A stretch of 64,000 bases of DNA from Kribbella italica (GCF_014205135.1 NZ_JACHMY010000001.1:8804001-8868000), one strand, 5' to 3'. Counted from the first letter of the stretch, positions 18,150-26,850 are shown. Numbers and translations are program-made. The notes: generated by a model from the sequence alone, not told the origin.

Positions 18150-19250
18150 GTGGGAAATCCTGTCCAAGTGGAGATCAGGCCCAGCAAACAAGCCGTTTCG
18201 GAGCGTGCAATCGAACTCGTTGCCGACGACCCGGCACTGCAGGCCCGACTGGCCCGCCTCACTGAGTTCTCGCGCAGCGTGCGCACCTCGGAAGTATTCA
18301 TCACCGACGCTTGCAACCTGCGCTGCCAGGGATGTTGGTTTTTCGGACACGACCTTCACTCGCAGGGCACCGAAGTGCGCAGCCTGGACGTCATCCGTGA
18401 CTTCGCGCAGCAGCTGCGCGGGTCCGGTGTCACGCACACGTTGCTGCTGGGAGGGGAGCCGGCGCTGGTGCCTGACCGCATCCGTGCGTACGCCGAGGTG
18501 ATGCCCTACGTCACAGTGGTGACGAACGGAACGCGGCCGGTTCCCCGGGATGGGCTGGAGCACATCAACGTGGCCGTGTCGCTGTGGGGCGGTGGTCCCG
18601 TGGACGACGAGTTGCGCGGACATCGGCCGAATGGCAGCCGTATCGGCGGCCTGTTCGAGCTGGGCCTCGCCGCGTACCGCGACGATCCGCGTGTCGTGTG
18701 GATCTTCACCGTCAGCGAGCCCGGTATGCCCTACCTGGAGGAGACCGTCAAAGCCATCGCCGACAACGGGAACCAGCTCAACTTCGGCTATTACAGTGAC
18801 TACGGTACCGACCCCTCCAGCAGGATCGCCGACGACCAGCGTGCCATCGCGGAGATGACCCGATTGCACCTGAAGTACCCGGAGACCGTGATCGGTCACC
18901 CGTACTACTTCGAAACCCTCGTGACCGGCCGATCGCATTGGGGGGAGTTCGGCGGCGAGACCTGTCCCAGCATTAGTGTCGACCACCCCGCGCACGCCGA
19001 TAGGGTGGTGGACGGACACCCTGTGCTGCGCGGGTTCAACACCTACCGCTCGGATCACACCGTCCAGTTCTGCTGCACCTCAGGAGACTGTGCCAACTGC
19101 CGGGACAGCCAGGCGGTGTGGACGTGGTTGCTGGTCAACATGCACCGCTTCCTCGCCAGCCGTGAACAACTGGAGACCTGGGTGACGCTGGCAGAGAACT
19201 TCTACCGGCAGTTCTACTGGTCGCCCTACCGGGCCAATGCGAAGGGCTGA
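18150..19250 (+). CDS. Radical SAM enzyme with Cys-rich C-terminus
   Basis: A 366-residue protein from GTG 18150 (AGGGAG 4 bases upstream); earlier in-frame starts would add non-homologous sequence. The [4Fe-4S]/SAM motif is CNLRCQGC (Cys55, Cys59, Cys62), followed by the LLLGGEPALV motif near residue 98 and VVTNGTRPV. Near the end a second cysteine group (TCPSI, then FCCTSGDCANCRDSQ) could hold an auxiliary iron-sulfur cluster, as in SPASM-like enzymes. It is longer than QueE and lacks an obvious QueE pattern. Its stop lies inside the following P450 frame, suggesting co-expression. Reaction unknown. Confidence 0.88.
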   Translation: MGNPVQVEIRPSKQAVSERAIELVADDPALQARLARLTEFSRSVRTSEVFITDACNLRCQGCWFFGHDLHSQGTEVRSLDVIRDFAQQLRGSGVTHTLLLGGEPALVPDRIRAYAEVMPYVTVVTNGTRPVPRDGLEHINVAVSLWGGGPVDDELRGHRPNGSRIGGLFELGLAAYRDDPRVVWIFTVSEPGMPYLEETVKAIADNGNQLNFGYYSDYGTDPSSRIADDQRAIAEMTRLHLKYPETVIGHPYYFETLVTGRSHWGEFGGETCPSISVDHPAHADRVVDGHPVLRGFNTYRSDHTVQFCCTSGDCANCRDSQAVWTWLLVNMHRFLASREQLETWVTLAENFYRQFYWSPYRANAKG

Positions 19251-19260
19251 CAGCCGGCCG

Positions 19261-20504
19261 ATGCACTGGAACCGTACGGTAGGCAGACGGTTGGTCGCGA
19301 GCAAGAAGCGCGCCACGCTGGTCTTCGACGCGCTGCGTGGGGACCCCTGTGCCAGGGTGCTTCGGATGTCGCCAGGCAGTGACGGAAACCTCTACTACAA
19401 AATGATCCGAGAAGCGGGCGGGCTGGCGTCCAGCCGAAGCGGTCTTCGCTTCACAGCCTCCCACCCGGTTGCGCGGCATGTGCTGACCAGCGCCGACTTT
19501 GGAGTCGTACCAACGGGTGCGCCGAGGCAGCGGGCGACCACGGACGATTCGCTGATCCACCCGCTGGACGACGCGTTCCTGCGCATGGATCCGCCGAGGC
19601 ACACGTCGTTACGTGCTCTGGTCGCCCCCGGTTCACACCAAGGGGTAGCCGCGACGTCGATGAGCTCCTGGAGGCTGTGGTTGAGTACTGTTTGGACAGG
19701 ATGCCCACCAGCGGCACTGTCGACTTGATCCCTCACTTTGCCGAGGTCGTACCGCTGTGGACGATCTGTCATCTCCTGGGACTACCGGTCGAAGACGCTC
19801 ACCGGTTCGCGGCGTGGGCAAAGTTGTTTGCCCGCTTGCTGGACGGTCCTCGCTCCAGCCGCGACCGCCGGCGATCCGACGCGGCCGTCGCGCAGATGAC
19901 CGCCTATTTCCGGCAGCGCATCGGCTCCGGTCCGACGGCAGAGCGAACCCTGATTGACGAGCTGGTCCGCCGCTGCCCGGCTGAACTGAGCGAACGGGAC
20001 GTCGTCGCGACCTGCGAGATGTTGCTGCTGGGCGGTTTCGCGACCACGGTCAACCTGATCGGCAATTCGTTGTTCAGAGTGCTGTCCGCTGGCGGGTCAC
20101 TATCCCCACCGGATCACTTGCCGTCCGTCGTCGAGGAGTCTCTGCGTTACGACTCGCCCGTGCAGTACACGGTGCGCGTGGCGAAGAGGGACGCGGAACT
20201 CGCGGGGCAGCTGGTGGCCGCGCGCACGCCCATCATCGTACTGCTGGCGGGTGCGAACCGTGATCCGCAGGTGTTCGCTGAGCCGGACCGGTTCCTGCCT
20301 GGCCGGCCCAACGCGCATCAGCACCTGGCGTTCGGCGCCGGACCTCACTACTGCATCGGCGCTTCCATGTCATCGAGGGAAGTCTCGCTGGCATTGCGCC
20401 AACTGTTCCAGCGATACCCGAACATGCGGCTCGCGGGCTCGCAAGAGAGGTTGAACTCGCGGGTCCTCCGTGGATTTTCCCGGTTGGACGTCACCTTGGC
20501 GTGA
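19261..20504 (+). pseudogene. Cytochrome P450 interrupted by a single-base frameshift
   Basis: The first part reads in one frame to LRALVAP, then homology continues two frames over as RFTPRGSRDVDELLEAVVEY. Adding one C to the CCCCC run at 19625-19629 restores a continuous P450 of about 415 residues. The remainder has ExxR (EESLRY) and the heme loop FGAGPHYCIGAS. The I-helix reads LLGGFATT, so the acidic residue normally before the Thr pair is replaced by Ala. Start could be ATG 19237, overlapping the radical SAM stop, or ATG 19261. It may be a real pseudogene or a homopolymer sequence error. Confidence 0.85.
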
Positions 20505-21118
20505 CGGCGAACGAAGTCGCGAGGATCGGGCCGCGGAGATCCACAACAAGATCGGCGACACGGAACCGCAACGTCCTGCCGCCAGCATGGGCCGACCCCA
20601 CCGCAGTCGTCGATTCGCGGCTTCGAGTCAACGGAGCACGCGGGCTCCGCTGATCGATGTTTCCGGACTCCGCCCGCCAGTGGGAACCTCCTGGCACCGG
20701 CCGTTGTCATCGGCGAACACGGCGCCCGGTTCATCCAGGACGACCTCGCCGGATGATGGGCGAGCCGCCTCCGTCGGAATGACAATCGAAGTCGTCCCCG
20801 GCGGAAGGTCGGGTCGGCCGCTGAAGGTACCGCGCCTGCAACGCGATCCCCGCACCTCGATCCGCTGATCCTTCTACCGCCCGACGCCGGCCGCGAAGGA
20901 CTCGCCCTCGATTGTGATCAGCAGCGCGCCCGGCGTTGTCACGGCAGTCGGGAACCAAGGCTGCTGCCGGTCTCCTGCTACACCGTTGCGCGTTCGGGGT
21001 GACGCCGGTACCCGGCCGCCACGCGTCGATTCTCGGGATAGACGGCGATCCCCCCTGCAGGCGGTCAGTCGGGGGGCCTGTGCGTCAACGATGATGAGCT
21101 CGTACTCGCCGTCCTTCC
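20505..21118. other. Stretch without a recognisable intact gene
   Basis: No frame here gives convincing protein homology or a ribosome binding site. On the minus strand around 20.70-20.75 kb a short run (VVLDEPGAVFADDNG) looks protein-like and recalls RraA-type proteins, but neighbouring text is out of frame and I cannot assign it. Since a flavoprotein fragment follows at 21.1 kb, the whole stretch is probably degraded coding sequence. Confidence 0.5.
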
Positions 21119-21232
21119 CCTGGGCCGCCGCGGATGCCCCGCATCGGCCACAACGACCGAGCGGCGCCAACGGGCGAGCAGCAACGCTCCGATCAGCCCG
21201 GCGCCGCCGTCAACACCAGTCACGTCAACCGC
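21119..21232 (-). pseudogene. FAD oxidoreductase (thioredoxin-reductase-like) N-terminal fragment
   Basis: The minus strand encodes AVDVTGVDGGAGLIGALLLA followed by RWRRSVVVADAGHPR. This parallels the FAD-binding start of the intact gene at 35755-36771 (AVDVVVVGGGAAGLSAALLL then GRSRRSVLVVDSGQPR). The glycine motif is disturbed, and homology fades after about 38 residues. It is a remnant, not a functional gene. Confidence 0.7.
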
Positions 21233-21309
21233 TTCGGTGGCGATTTCGGCTCCTTCATCTCGATCAACCTGCTCGACGAGCACGGTAGGTGTGCGCAGGC
21301 GGACGACTC

Positions 21310-21918
21310 ATGTCCCCGTTATGGCAACATTGCGAGGTGTCTGAAGAACTGGAACGCGCTATCGCTGCAGCTGGTCCCCGGCTCCGGCAACTCCGGACTC
21401 AGCGGCAGCTGACCCTGGATGTGGTGGCCGGCGAGTCGGGGATTTCCAAGAGCACGTTGTCTCGGCTCGAGTCGGGGCAGCGGCGGGCCAGCCTGGAGAT
21501 GCTGTTCCCGCTCGCCCGAATCTACGGGGTCACCCTTGACGAGCTGGTCAGCGCGCCCCCCACCGGTGACCCGAGGATCCATCTGCGGCCGGTGGTCCGG
21601 GACGGCGTGACGATGCTGCCGCTGACCAGGCGACCGGGCGGCATCCAGGCCTACAAGATGATCTACCCACCCGGAGCGGCGACCGACCCCGATCTCAACG
21701 TGCATGAAGGGTACGAGTGGGTGTACGTCATGACCGGTCGTCTGCGGCTCGTCCTGGCCGGGCACGACCTTCTGCTCGGCCCCGGAGAGGCCGCGGAATT
21801 CGACACCCGAACGCCCCACTGGTTCGGGACCCCTCCCTCAGGGGCAGCCGAGATCCTGAGCCTGTTCGGACAACAAGGCGAGCGTGTGCACGTCCGTGCC
21901 CGTTCAAGGTCCAGCTGA
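21310..21918 (+). CDS. XRE-family regulator with C-terminal cupin sensor
   Basis: A 202-residue regulator. Residues about 15-70 form the helix-turn-helix (LTLDVVAGESGISKSTLSRL). The C-terminal half is a cupin barrel (HEGYEWVYVMTGRLRLVLAG, then LLLGPGEAAEFDTRTPHWFG) that likely binds a small molecule. Such regulators often control a neighbouring catabolic or resistance gene and themselves. A decayed copy of the cupin half lies at 45.1-45.4 kb. Start ATG 21310 is preferred because the text before it is unrelated to the family. Confidence 0.9.
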   Translation: MSPLWQHCEVSEELERAIAAAGPRLRQLRTQRQLTLDVVAGESGISKSTLSRLESGQRRASLEMLFPLARIYGVTLDELVSAPPTGDPRIHLRPVVRDGVTMLPLTRRPGGIQAYKMIYPPGAATDPDLNVHEGYEWVYVMTGRLRLVLAGHDLLLGPGEAAEFDTRTPHWFGTPPSGAAEILSLFGQQGERVHVRARSRSS

Positions 21919-22009
21919 CCGGCGACGGCTCCAATCCATACCGAAGACGCCAGTCTCGGTCAGGTTCGGTCGGAGTCCGGCCCGCACGACCGCGGTGCCC
22001 TCAGCGAGC

Positions 22010-22393
22010 TGGTTTTGCTGCTCGTACGGCCTGGCGGCGTCGGAGTCGCCTCGGGTGGTCAGTGATGTGACGCCGTCGTCAATGTCGGCTTCGGACCGGT
22101 TCTGGCTCAGCTCAGCTCAGCTTCGCTTCGATCCGGTGATCATCAGCCGTTCCCCGACGATCGCGCGCAGTTGGCCGGCGACGAACTTCGCGGGTGCGTC
22201 GTCCACTGACCACGGCTGCGCCGAGTCGGCCTCCTGCATTGCTGTCAGGCGCCGGACCAGGGTGTCCAGCCAGCCCGGGGCGTCGTGGACGACGAGGTTG
22301 CCATAGACATGGGCGGTGAGGTAGTTCCACGTCGGTACGACGCGGTCGTGCTCGCGCTTGGACGCATCGGCCGAGGGTGAGATGTAGTGGTCA
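22010..22393 (-). pseudogene. PaiB-like FMN-binding protein, C-terminal remnant
   Basis: From the end of the MarR gene the minus strand continues HYISPSADASKREHDRVVPT, WNYLTAHVYGNLVVHDAP and WSVDDAPAKFVAGQLRAIVG. These match residues of the intact PaiB-like gene at 52455-53081. The N-terminal third is missing. A CTCAG unit present once in the intact gene occurs three times here (22106-22120), which breaks the frame before SQNRSEADID. About 90 bases of unremarkable sequence lie between this and the XRE-cupin gene. Confidence 0.85.
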
Positions 22394-22894
22394 AGACGCG
22401 GCTTCGTCGTCGTCCGGGTGAGTGCCGGCAGGATCCAGCGCGGCCCAGATCGCGCTCAGTTGGCGGAGGTCGTCCTCGCCGAGCCGGTCCAGGAACAGAG
22501 CACGTACATCGACATGGTGCTGACGCCGCGCACGGCGAAGCAGCGCGCGGCCCTGTGCCGTCATGACCATCTCGAGGCTGCGGCCATCGACGGTGGAGCG
22601 ACGCCGCTCGATCAAACCGCGTTCCTCCAGCCGATCCGCCAGTCGGGTGAAGCCCCCGCTGGACATCAGGCGCCGTTCGGCCAGGTCCGACATCCGTACG
22701 CCGCGCGGCCGGGCGGCGTTGAGAGCGAGGAGTACGTCCAACTCGGCCATGCTGACGTTCAGTGGAGCCAAGCCGGCTTCCATCGCTCGCCACAACCGAT
22801 CGTGAGTCCGGAGAAATCCGCTCCAGGCCGCTTGATCGAGCGCGCCGAACTCTTCACTTTCCACGCTGCCACCGTATCGCGTTGGCTCTGTCAC
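22391..22894 (-). CDS. MarR-family transcriptional regulator
   Basis: A 167-residue winged-helix repressor. The recognition region reads MSDLAERRLMSSGGFTRLAD, followed by RLEERGLIERRRSTVDGRS, the usual MarR wing. It lies 71 bases downstream of the FMN reductase on the same strand, so it probably belongs to the LLM operon and may bind the dyad at 24737-24752. Its stop codon overlaps the beginning of the PaiB remnant, as if a recombination joint fell exactly at its end. Confidence 0.9.
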   Translation of the reverse strand: MTEPTRYGGSVESEEFGALDQAAWSGFLRTHDRLWRAMEAGLAPLNVSMAELDVLLALNAARPRGVRMSDLAERRLMSSGGFTRLADRLEERGLIERRRSTVDGRSLEMVMTAQGRALLRRARRQHHVDVRALFLDRLGEDDLRQLSAIWAALDPAGTHPDDDEAAS

Positions 22895-22965
22895 CGGGTC
22901 GCCGAGAAGCTAGAGAGATCCGCCTGCCGACTGCAATCGGTGGCCACAGGGCAGTGCCCTCGAGA

Positions 22966-23625
22966 CTACTTCGAAGTTCCGCTCGCACGGGTCCGGAGCA
23001 GGTCCACGACATCGGTGAGGCCCATCTCGATGCGGCCGTAGACGCGAGGGTTGAGCAGGACGGTCCCGTCGAAGTCTCCTGCGGAGGCGAAGAACGCTAC
23101 GGGCACGGTCATCGACTGGAAGAACGCGAACAGCGGCCGCAGTGCATGATCCAGGGCGAGCGTGTGGCGCTCGCTTCCACCGGTCGCGACCAGCAGGACG
23201 AGCTTGTTGGCCAGCGCGTACTGGTCGACCAGATCGAAGAAGTGCTTGAACAGGCCGGGGTAGGAGCCGCGGAACACCGGAGTCGCCGCGATCAGGAGAT
23301 CAGCCTGCTCGGCGAGCCGAAGCGCGGCCTCGACATCGGGGGTGGTCTCGGCGGTGATGTCGTCGCGCTCGATCGCCCCGGTGAAACCAGGCCCCAGGCG
23401 GTACACGTCGATCTGGGACATCTGGACAGGAAGCATTCCTTTCAGGGTGCCGACTACGGCGTCGACCAGCCCCATCGTCTTCGAGGGCTGGTTCGGGCTG
23501 CCGTTGACTACGACGACGCGCAGCGTCGCTCCGTTCGGCTGCTCGGGCCGTGCGGTTCCGGCGGCGGACGCGGCACCGGCAGCCGTACCCCCCTCGCTGA
23601 CGGTGGATGTGATGGTGGTGGTCAT
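22966..23625 (-). CDS. NAD(P)H-dependent FMN reductase, CE1759-like partner of an LLM monooxygenase
   Basis: A 219-residue flavodoxin-fold reductase with a disordered N-terminus of about 35 residues. VVVVNGSPNQPSKTMGLVDA is the FMN phosphate-binding loop, and ATPVFRGSYPGLFKHFFDL the flavin-contact helix. It would supply reduced FMN to the monooxygenase immediately upstream, whose stop overlaps its ATG by 4 bases. This gene pair is known in actinobacteria as the CE1758/CE1759 families. Substrate unknown. Confidence 0.88.
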   Translation of the reverse strand: MTTTITSTVSEGGTAAGAASAAGTARPEQPNGATLRVVVVNGSPNQPSKTMGLVDAVVGTLKGMLPVQMSQIDVYRLGPGFTGAIERDDITAETTPDVEAALRLAEQADLLIAATPVFRGSYPGLFKHFFDLVDQYALANKLVLLVATGGSERHTLALDHALRPLFAFFQSMTVPVAFFASAGDFDGTVLLNPRVYGRIEMGLTDVVDLLRTRASGTSK

Positions 23626-24683
23626 GCTGCCTTCTCCTCCCGGGCGGCGACCTCGCGTCGGACGATCGGCGCCACCTCGGTACCGAGCCGCTCGATCGCT
23701 TCCAGGTGCTGCTTTTGTGGCATCCCGCCGAAGCCCACCTGGAGGATGGCACGGTTGAGGCCATAGAGCTGGTGGTAGGTGAGCAACTTGTCGACGACCT
23801 CCTGGGAGCTGCCGACGAGCAGGCCGGCCCCCGGCGAAGACTGCACGTCGAACGTGGGACGGGACAGGTAGAAGCCTTCGCCTCGCTGGTGGTTGTTGTC
23901 CAACATGCCCTGCGCGAAGTACGGGTACATAACGTCCCGGGCCTGCTGGCTGGTACTCCCGACGTAGCCGTGGGCGTTGATGCTGATCGGCAGCGCGGCT
24001 GCATCATGCCCTGTCTGCGCGGCGGCCTCCCGGTAAAGCTCGACCGTCTCCCTGTGCGAGCTCAACGGACCCAGTAGCAGGGCGAGCGCCATCGGCAGGC
24101 CGAGCCGCCCCGTGCTGACGGCGGACGCCGGTGATCCTCCGACCCCGACCCAGATCGGGATGGTGTCGCCATCTGCCCGAGGGGCGATGTCCGCGTTGAC
24201 CAGAGGGGAGCGGAAGCGTCCTTGCCACGTCAGTGGGTTCCGGTCACGAATCTTGAGCAGCAGATCGAGCTTCTCACGGAACAGCTCCGCGTAGTCCCGC
24301 AAGTCGTACCCGAACAGCGGGAAGGACTCCGTGTACGAGCCGCGTCCCGCGATGATCTCGGCGCGGCCGGCGGACAACAGGTCGATCGTCGCGAACTGCT
24401 CCCAGACGCGGATCGGGTCCTCTGAACTGAGTACGGTCACCGAACTCGTTAGGCGAATGCGCTCTGTGCGCATCGCTGCGGCTGCCAGCAGGATCGCTGG
24501 AGCCGAGCCGACGAAGTCGGACCGGTGGTGCTCGCCGACTCCGAAGATGTCGAGCCCCACGTCGTCCGCGAGTTTCGCCTGCTCGATCGTTTCGCGGACG
24601 CGTTGCCGCGGCGACGGTACGGCACCGGTGGCGAAGTCCTCGGTCAGCTCACCGAACGTCATGATGCCAATCTCGAAGGTCAT
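23622..24683 (-). CDS. Luciferase-like flavin-dependent monooxygenase, CE1758-like
   Basis: A 353-residue TIM-barrel enzyme of the bacterial luciferase family. Visible family text: DVGLDIFGVGEHH near residue 45, SSVTVLSSEDPIRVWEQFAT, and RAEIIAGRGSYTESFPLFG. It uses reduced FMN and O2, with the next gene as reductase. GGAGAGGAACGGGA precedes the ATG. A 16-bp dyad (24737-24752) lies about 55 bases upstream. It may oxidise a toxic or catabolic substrate; no sequence feature identifies it. Confidence 0.9.
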   Translation of the reverse strand: MTFEIGIMTFGELTEDFATGAVPSPRQRVRETIEQAKLADDVGLDIFGVGEHHRSDFVGSAPAILLAAAAMRTERIRLTSSVTVLSSEDPIRVWEQFATIDLLSAGRAEIIAGRGSYTESFPLFGYDLRDYAELFREKLDLLLKIRDRNPLTWQGRFRSPLVNADIAPRADGDTIPIWVGVGGSPASAVSTGRLGLPMALALLLGPLSSHRETVELYREAAAQTGHDAAALPISINAHGYVGSTSQQARDVMYPYFAQGMLDNNHQRGEGFYLSRPTFDVQSSPGAGLLVGSSQEVVDKLLTYHQLYGLNRAILQVGFGGMPQKQHLEAIERLGTEVAPIVRREVAAREEKAA

Positions 24684-24736
24684 TCCCGTTCCTCTCCAGG
24701 CTTGCAGAGGCAGAGCACCTCAACGTCTGATGAAAC

Positions 24737-24752
24737 TTATCTGTGCAGGCAA
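24737..24752. promoter_or_regulatory. Dyad operator upstream of the LLM-FMN reductase-MarR operon
   Basis: TTATCTGTGCAGGCAA forms TTRYCTG-NN-CAGRYAA. The site upstream of the Tat amidohydrolase (31805-31820) is almost the same. It lies in the 186-bp gap between the LLM operon and the aquaporin-like gene. A 16-bp dyad close to the promoter is typical for MarR proteins, and a marR gene ends this operon. Confidence 0.5.
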
Positions 24753-24869
24753 ATATTCCGCTCTGGTTGTCGGCGCCGAGCGAATCGATGTCACCTCATG
24801 GCGTTGCACCCTTGTGCGGGCCCAACGGAGCTGCTCGAAGCGACTACGGCCGCGATCGCCCCTGGAGCT

Positions 24870-25727
24870 TTAGTCCGGCCCTCGGAACCAGGCTCGGGTA
24901 CGGTCCGCGCGGGTGCGGCCGTCACCGAGGCCACCACTAGCGCGCGGAGCTTCGGTCCGCGGGATTCGCGCGTCATCGTTCGGCGCGTCGCCGCCTGGCA
25001 GAATCCGCTGTCGGTTGCGCGGCCACAAGCTCGGACTGACGAGCACTGCGAGGACGGCGCCGAGTGGTGGAACCACGAAGTAGAACCACAGATGTTCGTA
25101 CTGATCGGCGACCAGAGCCGGGCCCAGCGTGCGCGCAGGGTTCGTACTGAGACCCGAAAGCGGGGCCGCGACTGGAGCCAGGACGCCGTAAAGTATCGGC
25201 ACGAGATGGAATGCCCAGCTGCCGGTGACCCGACCGCGGGCGATCGCGATAATTGCGAGGGCGATCAGCATCGTACTCACGAGCTCGGCAACCGCGGGAA
25301 TCCACAACGACACCTGGGGCATCGGTACCGTCGCGCCGTACCGGAACTCGGCTCCGCGCGCTCTCCAGACGAGCAGGGCTGCGCCGCCGAGTGCTCCACC
25401 GACCAGCTGCGCAACGAGGTAAAAGGCGGTCGTACGAGCGGACTGCCACCCAGCCATCCAGTGCACCAGGGTGAAGGATGGGTTCAGCTGGCCACTGATC
25501 CGACCGAGGGGCGAGTACACCACCAGGGTGACCGCGTACCCGAACGCGAGGCCGAGCAGCAGACTGAGCAGGTACCGACCTCCCGGCCAGTCGGCCAAGG
25601 GTTCGGCGACCCATGTGACGGCGATCATGGCCGAGATGCCGAGAAAAACGAGCAGGACGCCGCCGGCGAATTCGGCCAGGACGCGCCGCACAAGCAGCTG
25701 CGGGACGACAGTCTCCGCAGCGCTCAT
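24870..25727 (-). CDS. Aquaporin / major intrinsic protein family channel
   Basis: A 285-residue membrane protein with about six hydrophobic segments and the two half-helix signatures, GQLNPSFTLVHW (NPS instead of NPA) and STNPARTLGP (normal NPA). The C-terminal 45 residues are charged and probably cytoplasmic. Its ATG overlaps the stop of the hydrolase gene (ATGA), so both are translated together. The Ser replacing Ala in the first motif, and a hydrolase partner, suggest a small neutral solute rather than only water. Confidence 0.85.
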   Translation of the reverse strand: MSAAETVVPQLLVRRVLAEFAGGVLLVFLGISAMIAVTWVAEPLADWPGGRYLLSLLLGLAFGYAVTLVVYSPLGRISGQLNPSFTLVHWMAGWQSARTTAFYLVAQLVGGALGGAALLVWRARGAEFRYGATVPMPQVSLWIPAVAELVSTMLIALAIIAIARGRVTGSWAFHLVPILYGVLAPVAAPLSGLSTNPARTLGPALVADQYEHLWFYFVVPPLGAVLAVLVSPSLWPRNRQRILPGGDAPNDDARIPRTEAPRASGGLGDGRTRADRTRAWFRGPD

Positions 25728-26671
25728 CGGATCGAGCCGAGCTCGCCAAGGAAGGCGATCAGCTCGTCCACGACGGCTTGCGGCTGTTCTTCGGGGATGT
25801 AGTGACCACAGTCGGCGATCTCGACGACCCGTACGTCCGTTCCCTTGGCGGGCATCAGCTCCCGCAGGTAGATGTAGTTGCTCTCGGCGCCGCCCAGCGC
25901 GAGCAACGGTGCGGTGACTGGCGAATAGCTCTGGGCGTCCATGATGTCTTGGTTGAACGCCTTGTACCATGCGTTGCCCGCTCGGATCGCGGTTGCCGAG
26001 TTGTAAGCGTGGGTGTACACCTCGCGCGAATGGTCGTCGATCGAGTCTGGGTCTTTGGCCTGGCGGTTGAACAGCCAGTTCACCAGCAGCCGCATCCGCC
26101 CCTCAAAGAGGACCTCCGGCAGGTTGTTGACCTGGTTCAAGGCGAACCACCACAGGTAAGAACGGGTGCCCGACTCGATGACCGATTCAACGTGCTGGTC
26201 GGATTCGGGCAGCAAACCGAAGGAGGACCAGCCGTCGTCTGGGTGTGCCACGTCCAGCATCGCGATCTTCGCGGTGGCCTCCGGATGATTGGCCGCGTGC
26301 GCGTACGCGACCATGGCACCGATGTCGTGACCTGCAATGTGAATTCGGTCCAGACCCAGGTGGCGGGCGAGTTCGTGGATGTCTTGAGCCATTGTCTTCT
26401 TGTCGTATCCGTCGACAGGCTTGCTCGAGCCGCCCATGCCGCGAAGATCCACGGCGAAAACTCGGTAGTGGCGCGCCAGCGCAGGCATGACCATGTTCCA
26501 CTGCCACCAGGTCTGAGGCCATCCACCCAGAAGAAACAATGGCTCGCCACTGCCTCCGGTGACGTAGTGCATGAAGATGCCGTTGACCTCGGCGTGACGG
26601 CTGGTGAAGTCGCCGTCGAGGGATCGGGCCAGAGCGGCGTCGGAAACCGACGTATCCAGGGACAGAGTCAT
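25724..26671 (-). CDS. Alpha/beta hydrolase, epoxide-hydrolase-like
   Basis: A 315-residue hydrolase from ATG 26671, which has GGAGAAGG a few bases upstream; an earlier ATG at 26722 lacks this. The oxyanion-hole region is LLGGWPQTWWQW, the nucleophile elbow AGHDIGAMVAY has Asp as nucleophile, and the base His is in GHYIPEEQP. An Asp nucleophile points to epoxide hydrolases or haloalkane dehalogenases rather than esterases. It is coupled to the aquaporin-like gene and divergent from an ArsR-family regulator, whose dyads lie between them. Confidence 0.88.
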   Translation of the reverse strand: MTLSLDTSVSDAALARSLDGDFTSRHAEVNGIFMHYVTGGSGEPLFLLGGWPQTWWQWNMVMPALARHYRVFAVDLRGMGGSSKPVDGYDKKTMAQDIHELARHLGLDRIHIAGHDIGAMVAYAHAANHPEATAKIAMLDVAHPDDGWSSFGLLPESDQHVESVIESGTRSYLWWFALNQVNNLPEVLFEGRMRLLVNWLFNRQAKDPDSIDDHSREVYTHAYNSATAIRAGNAWYKAFNQDIMDAQSYSPVTAPLLALGGAESNYIYLRELMPAKGTDVRVVEIADCGHYIPEEQPQAVVDELIAFLGELGSIR

Positions 26672-26766
26672 GAAACCTTCTCCAGTGCGATCAAGATGGC
26701 CGCGGCGCAGGTGTGCGCTCACGCATCAGAGGAAGTACGGGACGCGTTGTACGACAGTACGCGAAT

Positions 26767-26797
26767 CTCGTACTATTATTGTACGAGAGTCTCGTAC
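26767..26797. promoter_or_regulatory. Overlapping CTCGTAC/GTACGAG inverted repeats
   Basis: CTCGTAC (26767-26773), GTACGAG (26781-26787) and CTCGTAC (26791-26797) form two interlocking perfect inverted repeats with spacers of 7 and 3 bases. They surround the AT-rich probable -10 region of the leftward hydrolase-aquaporin operon. Binding here by the divergent ArsR-like regulator would block that promoter. Confidence 0.6.
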
Positions 26798-26831
26798 ATG
26801 AAGGGCTGGCTGTCAACGCTCACTGAGGTCA

Positions 26832-26850
26832 TGTACGCGATATGCGTACA
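26832..26850. promoter_or_regulatory. TGTACGC-GATAT-GCGTACA inverted repeat at the ArsR-like gene start
   Basis: A perfect 7/5/7 dyad ends 8 bases before ATG 26859. It shares the GTACG core with the repeats at 26767-26797, so the same protein could bind all of them and repress itself. TACAAT (26847-26852) overlaps the dyad and could be a -10 box of a nearly leaderless transcript. Confidence 0.55.

Noticed and set aside
8930..19250. A 7-deazapurine (preQ0/toyocamycin-type) cluster
   Set aside because: QueD-like and GTP cyclohydrolase genes are present, but there is no QueC and the radical SAM protein is longer than and unlike QueE, so this label is not supported.
20628..20870. RraA-like gene fragment on the minus strand
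   Set aside because: Only about 15 residues look related and flanking text does not continue the family; kept as an unassigned stretch.
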